Assembly: GCA_022865965.1 (NCBI GenBank)
Contig: JALHTS010000171.1
Span: forward strand, 1 to 9,866
Length of the DNA stretch: 9,866 nucleotides
Direction of reading: 5' to 3'
Source: Ignavibacteriaceae bacterium
GTDB taxonomy: Bacteria > Bacteroidota > Ignavibacteria > Ignavibacteriales > Ignavibacteriaceae
The position numbers were made by a program, and so were the translations under genes. Under the pieces are notes generated by a model. It had not been told where the DNA came from and made no database searches. It worked only from the letters and a program-made list of their open reading frames with translations. Below are positions 6,823 to 9,866 of this stretch, piece by piece (position 1 is the stretch's first letter; every line of letters starts with the position of its first letter).

Positions 6823-6854
6823 TAGCAATAAAACAATTAAGCAATCGAACAATG
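6823..6854 (-). repeat. Octamer array D: four units, 5' side of the restriction-modification gene
   Basis: On the minus strand, four in-phase octamers: CATTGTTC, GATTGCTT, AATTGTTT, TATTGCTA. It is the inverted partner of array C and lies 38 bases upstream of the restriction-modification start codon. Confidence 0.8.
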
Positions 6855-6859
6855 ATATA

Positions 6860-6902
6860 GATTGCTTCACTCTCCCAATAAATCGGGTCACTCGCAATGA
6901 CG
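6860..6902 (-). repeat. Dispersed GTCATTGCGAG...GAAGCAATC palindromic repeat
   Basis: On the minus strand the block begins CGTCATTGCGAG and ends GAAGCAATC. ATTGC pairs with GCAAT at the ends, and CCCGA-TTTA-TTGGG forms an inner hairpin (one G-T pair). I recognise this as a repeat type scattered through many bacterial genomes. It lies just after the stop codon of the LYS4-like gene and abuts octamer array D. Confidence 0.6.
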
Positions 6903-6913
6903 ATTGCATAGTA

Positions 6914-8905
6914 TTATAGATTCTTCTTAACCCACTCTTCTAATCCGCCAGTTACTATTAATTCTTGTGCAGCTCCACCAACAGGATCGATTGAATAAAC
7001 TTTATTATCAAATGTTAAAACTGAGTTTTCAAAATCTATCTTAACGTTCATCCCTGATTTAACAGTTAATTTATCTTTACCATATTTTGTTTTTAGATCA
7101 TTAACAAGTTGTGGGCACTCAATCAACAAATAACCATTGTTGAGTGCGTTGCGTTTATATGTTTCGTTAAATGTACCGGCAACAACTAATTGGATACCTT
7201 TATACTTAAGTGCAGTTGCTGCTTGCTCGCGTGACGAACCGGTTCCAAAGTTAAATCCACCGACAAGAATATCTCCGGCTTTGGCAATATTGACAAATTC
7301 CGGATCGTAATTTTCCATTACGACTTCTGCTTGTTGCTGCGGAGTCATATCATCAATATATGTGTATTTGCCGGGATAAATGCCATCTGTGTTTAAATTA
7401 TCCTGATGACAGAAAACTATATCCCCTTCAACTACGGGTTTAAATCCATCTATAATTTTTACAGATGCTTTAGCTCCGGCTTTCTTCTCATTTATTTTGA
7501 TTGAGCCTTTTAATTCACGATATTCTTTATTCTTCCAATCATAACCTGCCTGACCGGCAGGCAGGTCTATTTTACCTGAAATTGCTGATGCTGCAACAAC
7601 CACCGGTGATGCCAGATAAGCTTGTGCATTTGGTGAACCCATTCTACCTTTAAAGTTTCTGTTAGTTGCAGAAATTCCAACTTCGCCATCTTCGAGCAAA
7701 CCTGTTCCAAGTCCAATACAAGGTCCGCATCCCGGAGGAAGCGGGATTGCACCGGCTTCAAGTAATGATTGCCAGTAACCATATCGTTCTGCTTCTTTCT
7801 GCACTTCACTTGAAGCAGCGGCAATGTAAAATTTTACATGCTCTGCAATCTTCTTACCTTTAACCACAGCAGCTGCTTCCGCAATATCATCAACACGGCT
7901 ATTAACACATGAAACAAGATATGCTTTATTAATCTTTATGTTCTTTTCCCGTAAGTCAGAAACTGAAGTATAAGTTTTTACAGTATTTGGACCTGATGCG
8001 TAAGGTTCAACAGTTGTTAAATCAATTGATAGTTCTTTTGCATAGAAAGCATCCTTGTCAGCTTGAGGAATGTTGTGTTCGAGTTCTTCAATGCGTTTAT
8101 GATTTATTCTTGGATGAACACTGTTACCATCAGCATCAGAAAAAACTCCTTCAAGTCCGCGGTGTTCAATAAATTTCTCGCGTCTCTTTAACCATAATAT
8201 TATTGTAAGATCGATTGGAAAAATTCCTGCAAGAGCGCCCCATTCAGTTGTCATATTAGCAATTGCTAATCTTTCATCAATTGTTAGATAACGAATTCCA
8301 TCACCGACAAATTCTATTGCATGATTAAGAACTTCATCGTTGTTGAAGTAACCACACAATGCAATGATAACATCTTTACCGGTTACTCCTTGTCGCAGAC
8401 TTCCTTGCAGCTCAACTTTTGCTATTGGTGGAACCTGCCACCACGTTCTGCCAGTTGCCCAAATTGCAGCAGCATCTGTTCTAACAATTGGAGTTCCGAG
8501 ACATCCGAGTCCACCATACATATTTGAATGTGAATCTGAAGCAACTACTAGTGTTCCGGGCCAGGCATAACCTTCTTCGCACATAATCTGATGTCCGATT
8601 CCTCTTCCAGCAGGATAAAAATCAGCACCCATTGATTTAGCAAAATCTTCTATTTTCTTATACTTTTCTAAGTTTTTTTCTGATTTATCCTGAACATTAT
8701 GATCAAGTGTGTTTACAACCTGGCGTGGATTAAAAAGTTTTGTTGCACCAATTGATTTGAATTTTGGAATGACTGCACCGGTGTTATCGTGTGTCATTAC
8801 ATAAGCAGGTTTGATTGAAAGATAATCACCTGAGTGAACTTCGTGCTTTGGGTTTAATCCTACAGCAAATTTTTGTGCTATTTTTTCGATGAGAGACTGG
8901 TTCAT
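6914..8905 (-). CDS. Homoaconitase-like single-chain aconitase-superfamily hydratase (fungal LYS4 type)
   Basis: A 663-residue aconitase-superfamily enzyme with the [4Fe-4S] ligands in SCVNSR (Cys333) and GCGPC (Cys393, Cys396), followed by a swivel domain with NTDGIYPGKYTY (505-516) and GFNFGTGSSREQ (550-561). Long stretches match fungal mitochondrial homoaconitase LYS4 almost word for word, e.g. YPAGRGIGHQIM (97-108), VASDSHSN (121-128), TDAAAIWATG (143-152) and GISATNRNFKGRMGS (410-424). Homoaconitase hydrates cis-homoaconitate to homoisocitrate in the aminoadipate lysine pathway. Here, with PrpD-like and citrate lyase genes downstream, it may hydrate another cis-aconitate-type acid. I chose ATG 8903-8905 over an in-frame ATG 13 codons upstream because GGAGA sits five bases before it and homology begins there. 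Residues 448-454 (LPAGQAG) come from a translated palindrome in the linker before the swivel domain. The Thr usual in the SCTNSR motif is Val here. Confidence 0.85.
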   Translation of the reverse strand: MNQSLIEKIAQKFAVGLNPKHEVHSGDYLSIKPAYVMTHDNTGAVIPKFKSIGATKLFNPRQVVNTLDHNVQDKSEKNLEKYKKIEDFAKSMGADFYPAGRGIGHQIMCEEGYAWPGTLVVASDSHSNMYGGLGCLGTPIVRTDAAAIWATGRTWWQVPPIAKVELQGSLRQGVTGKDVIIALCGYFNNDEVLNHAIEFVGDGIRYLTIDERLAIANMTTEWGALAGIFPIDLTIILWLKRREKFIEHRGLEGVFSDADGNSVHPRINHKRIEELEHNIPQADKDAFYAKELSIDLTTVEPYASGPNTVKTYTSVSDLREKNIKINKAYLVSCVNSRVDDIAEAAAVVKGKKIAEHVKFYIAAASSEVQKEAERYGYWQSLLEAGAIPLPPGCGPCIGLGTGLLEDGEVGISATNRNFKGRMGSPNAQAYLASPVVVAASAISGKIDLPAGQAGYDWKNKEYRELKGSIKINEKKAGAKASVKIIDGFKPVVEGDIVFCHQDNLNTDGIYPGKYTYIDDMTPQQQAEVVMENYDPEFVNIAKAGDILVGGFNFGTGSSREQAATALKYKGIQLVVAGTFNETYKRNALNNGYLLIECPQLVNDLKTKYGKDKLTVKSGMNVKIDFENSVLTFDNKVYSIDPVGGAAQELIVTGGLEEWVKKNL
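7545..7565. repeat. GC-rich palindrome translated in frame inside the homoaconitase-like gene
   Basis: CCTGCCTG (7545-7552), loop ACCGG and CAGGCAGG (7558-7565) form a perfect 8-bp hairpin in an AT-rich gene. It encodes LPAGQAG in the variable linker between the Fe-S domains and the swivel domain, where insertion should be tolerated. I know this peptide as a recurrent translated-repeat product in several bacterial groups. Confidence 0.75.
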
Positions 8906-8910
8906 AGTAT

Positions 8911-8915
8911 TCTCC
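8911..8915 (-). promoter_or_regulatory. Ribosome binding site of the homoaconitase-like gene
   Basis: GGAGA on the minus strand, five bases before ATG 8903-8905. It rejects the upstream in-frame ATG at 8944. Confidence 0.75.
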
Positions 8916-8935
8916 AAATCATTATCAAATAAAAA

Positions 8936-9009
8936 CAATGGCACGCTGATGACACAGATGTAACTGATCTGCGCTGATCTGCAAAATCAGCGTTATCAGC
9001 GTGCTATTG
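8936..9009. repeat. Intercistronic inverted-repeat element E2
   Basis: The arms CAATGGCACGCTGAT (8936-8950) and ATCAGCGTGCTATTG (8995-9009) are inverted repeats with one mismatch. The interior carries several CTGAT/ATCAG copies, allowing nested hairpins. It begins two bases after the stop codon of the HD-domain gene and ends 20 bases before the next ribosome-binding site. It has the same ends as E1. No T-run follows it. It resembles, from memory, a widespread repeat family of Bacteroidota-like genomes. Confidence 0.8.
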
Positions 9010-9011
9010 AG

Positions 9012-9545
9012 TTAAGCTTTGAATGGATCAAAGCTGACAAAATCAGCATGATGAACTATTATCGCCTCTACATTACGTTTAGCTAAATCACCTTCTTTAG
9101 CGTGATAAGCTATTATATGCTGAACTTCATAAGGCAATCCGAATCTGTCAGCTATTGATACTCCGCTAAAAGGATGACGAAGCAAATAACCAGCTTTACT
9201 TGTAATCAGTTTACCATCGACTTTATCATATTCAATCAACTTCCCAATATCAATTAAGATCGCACCAGCTATTAGTAAATCCATATCAATTTTTATTTCA
9301 TCACCGAAGTTTTCTTTCATACGTTTTGCTATATCAACAGAAAGTTGAACAGCAGTACGTTTATGATTCATAAAAGAAATTTTACAATCTTTAATCAGAA
9401 GTGAGAACGGAATTACTTCAAGATCTTCTGGTGTAAGGACAGAATTCTCGATAGCATAAACCCAGCAATCTAAAACTTTTTCCCTTAGTTCTTTATTTTC
9501 AATCCAGTTTATTTCAGGCCAGATATTTATTACTTTTTCTCGCAT
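9012..9545 (-). CDS. HD-superfamily protein with altered HD doublet
   Basis: A 177-residue protein with the pattern of a small HD phosphohydrolase: His61 (FMNHKRTAVQLS), LIAGAILIDIGKLIEYD (91-107), RHPFSGVSIA (123-132, His124), HIIAYHAKEGD (143-153) and VHHADF (164-169). HD proteins are metal-dependent phosphohydrolases, often acting on nucleotides. In the position of the His-Asp doublet it reads Ile98-Asp99, so one metal ligand is missing while the other candidate ligands remain. It could be a catalytically weakened or regulatory HD protein, or a family where this change is normal. The ATG 9543-9545 is chosen over one eight codons upstream because GGAGA lies just before it. It precedes the homoaconitase-like gene in the same direction, separated by element E2. 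The substrate is unknown. Confidence 0.75.
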   Translation of the reverse strand: MREKVINIWPEINWIENKELREKVLDCWVYAIENSVLTPEDLEVIPFSLLIKDCKISFMNHKRTAVQLSVDIAKRMKENFGDEIKIDMDLLIAGAILIDIGKLIEYDKVDGKLITSKAGYLLRHPFSGVSIADRFGLPYEVQHIIAYHAKEGDLAKRNVEAIIVHHADFVSFDPFKA

Positions 9546-9549
9546 ATTA

Positions 9550-9554
9550 TCTCC
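9550..9554 (-). promoter_or_regulatory. Ribosome binding site of the HD-domain gene
   Basis: GGAGA on the minus strand, four bases before ATG 9543-9545. It decides the start against the in-frame ATG at 9569, which lies inside repeat E3. Confidence 0.7.
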
Positions 9555-9566
9555 ATTTTTTAAATG

Positions 9567-9637
9567 CAATTTAACACGGATTTAACTGATCAATATGGAT
9601 ATAAATCAGTTTAACAGTCCGTTCCGTGCGCTATTTC
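9567..9637. repeat. Intercistronic inverted-repeat element E3
   Basis: A more degenerate member of the E family. CACGGATTTAACTGAT on the left pairs imperfectly with ATCAGTTTAAC...TCCGT...CCGTG on the right. On the minus strand it begins GAAATAGCGCACGG directly after the stop codon of the CstA-like gene, similar to the CAATAGCACGCTG start of E2 and the CAATAGTACACTG start of E1. Confidence 0.55.
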
Positions 9638-9866
9638 TTATGTAACTTCTTTAATATTTCTCCCGTTTACCAAAACACCGTAAGCTTTTACTCCGAGCAA
9701 AACAGCAAGTGTGAACAGTAAAACAGAAATGATTGAAAGAGTATAATTATTAATTAAAAAATTCTGATATATTAACATTCCAAGTGCTGTTAAAGTAACG
9801 GTGAACATAAAAATCATTGGAATCAGAACGAACAAGAATCCCTTTTTAAGATTTGCCATCCATACA
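9638..9866 (-). CDS. Membrane protein C-terminus, probably carbon starvation protein CstA (partial)
   Basis: The reading frame stays open past an internal ATG (9857-9859) to the window edge, reading VWMANLKKG upstream of the first membrane segment, so this is most likely the 3' end of a longer gene. Two hydrophobic helices are visible: FLFVLIPMIFMFTVTLTALG and a second around YTLSIISVLLFTLAVLLGV, followed by a short polar tail. The phrase LIPMIFMF after a lysine-rich loop is like the last helices of CstA, a peptide/pyruvate transporter family with many membrane spans. With only about 76 codons the assignment is tentative; another polytopic transporter is possible, as is a free-standing 73-residue protein. 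Element E3 begins at its stop codon. Confidence 0.5.
   Translation of the reverse strand, partial: VWMANLKKGFLFVLIPMIFMFTVTLTALGMLIYQNFLINNYTLSIISVLLFTLAVLLGVKAYGVLVNGRNIKEVT

Larger units (their letters stand above)
3610..6854. mobile_element. Putative octamer-bounded cassette carrying the restriction-modification gene
   Basis: The restriction-modification gene sits between octamer array C (3610-3649) and array D (6823-6854), inverted relative to each other and both reading inward, as arrays A and B do around the four-helix-bundle gene. The segment separates the LYS4-like gene from the prpD-like gene. No recombinase is visible, so mobility is inferred from structure only. Confidence 0.35.

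Noticed and set aside
7567..8570. Several plus- and minus-strand open frames of 60-85 codons inside the homoaconitase-like gene
   Set aside because: They overlap a strongly conserved coding region in other frames, and their products are low-complexity shadows with no family motif.
8906..8944. N-terminal extension MPLFLFDNDLENT of the homoaconitase-like protein
   Set aside because: Homology to LYS4 starts at the downstream Met, which has a GGAGA ribosome-binding site; the upstream ATG overlaps repeat element E2.
8936..9009. E1-E3 considered as rho-independent terminators
   Set aside because: Stems are long and imperfect, without a T-run on the transcript side, and all following genes are co-directional with their own ribosome-binding sites.

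Overview
The window looks like a chromosomal segment of an AT-rich bacterium, probably from the Ignavibacteria/Bacteroidota neighbourhood. That placement is an inference. It rests on the style of the genes (a lone four-helix-bundle S23-like gene, a fungal-like homoaconitase) and on several families of short dispersed palindromic repeats that I associate with those genomes. All nine genes lie on the minus strand, so transcription runs from high to low coordinates. Two of them run off the ends of the window.

In transcription order the layout is: the 3' end of a membrane-protein gene resembling the C-terminus of the carbon-starvation transporter CstA (9866-9638); a small HD-superfamily protein with an altered HD doublet (9545-9012); a single-chain aconitase-superfamily enzyme closely resembling fungal homoaconitase LYS4 (8905-6914); a one-polypeptide restriction-modification protein with an N-terminal PD-(D/E)XK nuclease motif and an N6-adenine methylase core (6784-3896); an MmgE/PrpD-family dehydratase (3577-2144); a four-helix-bundle protein (2114-1737); a fused citrate lyase acyl-carrier plus beta subunit, CitD-CitE (1659-388); and the start of the citrate lyase alpha subunit CitF (287-1).

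The metabolic core (LYS4-like hydratase, PrpD-like dehydratase, CitDE, CitF) reads as a tricarboxylate-handling operon: dehydration/rehydration of a citrate-like acid plus lyase cleavage. The exact substrate (citrate, 2-methylcitrate, homocitrate or citramalate) cannot be decided here. Two non-metabolic genes, the restriction-modification gene and the four-helix-bundle gene, interrupt this series.

The most striking non-coding structure is a set of four short arrays of an 8-base unit, consensus NATTGYTN, in exact 8-base phase. They form two inward-facing inverted pairs, one around each interrupting gene (1705-1736 with 2122-2153; 3610-3649 with 6823-6854). This suggests a class of small cargo cassettes with repeat ends. 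A degenerate 56-base copy of the prpD ribosome-binding site and first codons lies 271 bases upstream of the real one, and two ATCAC-N5-GTGAT dyads sit between them.

A second repeat family (310-393, 8936-9009, 9567-9637) fills three intercistronic gaps, each starting at or just after a stop codon. Three genes also carry GC-rich palindromes that are translated in frame (1531-1568, 5381-5407, 7545-7565), like palindromic-element insertions into protein loops. No tRNA, rRNA, CRISPR array or transposase was found.
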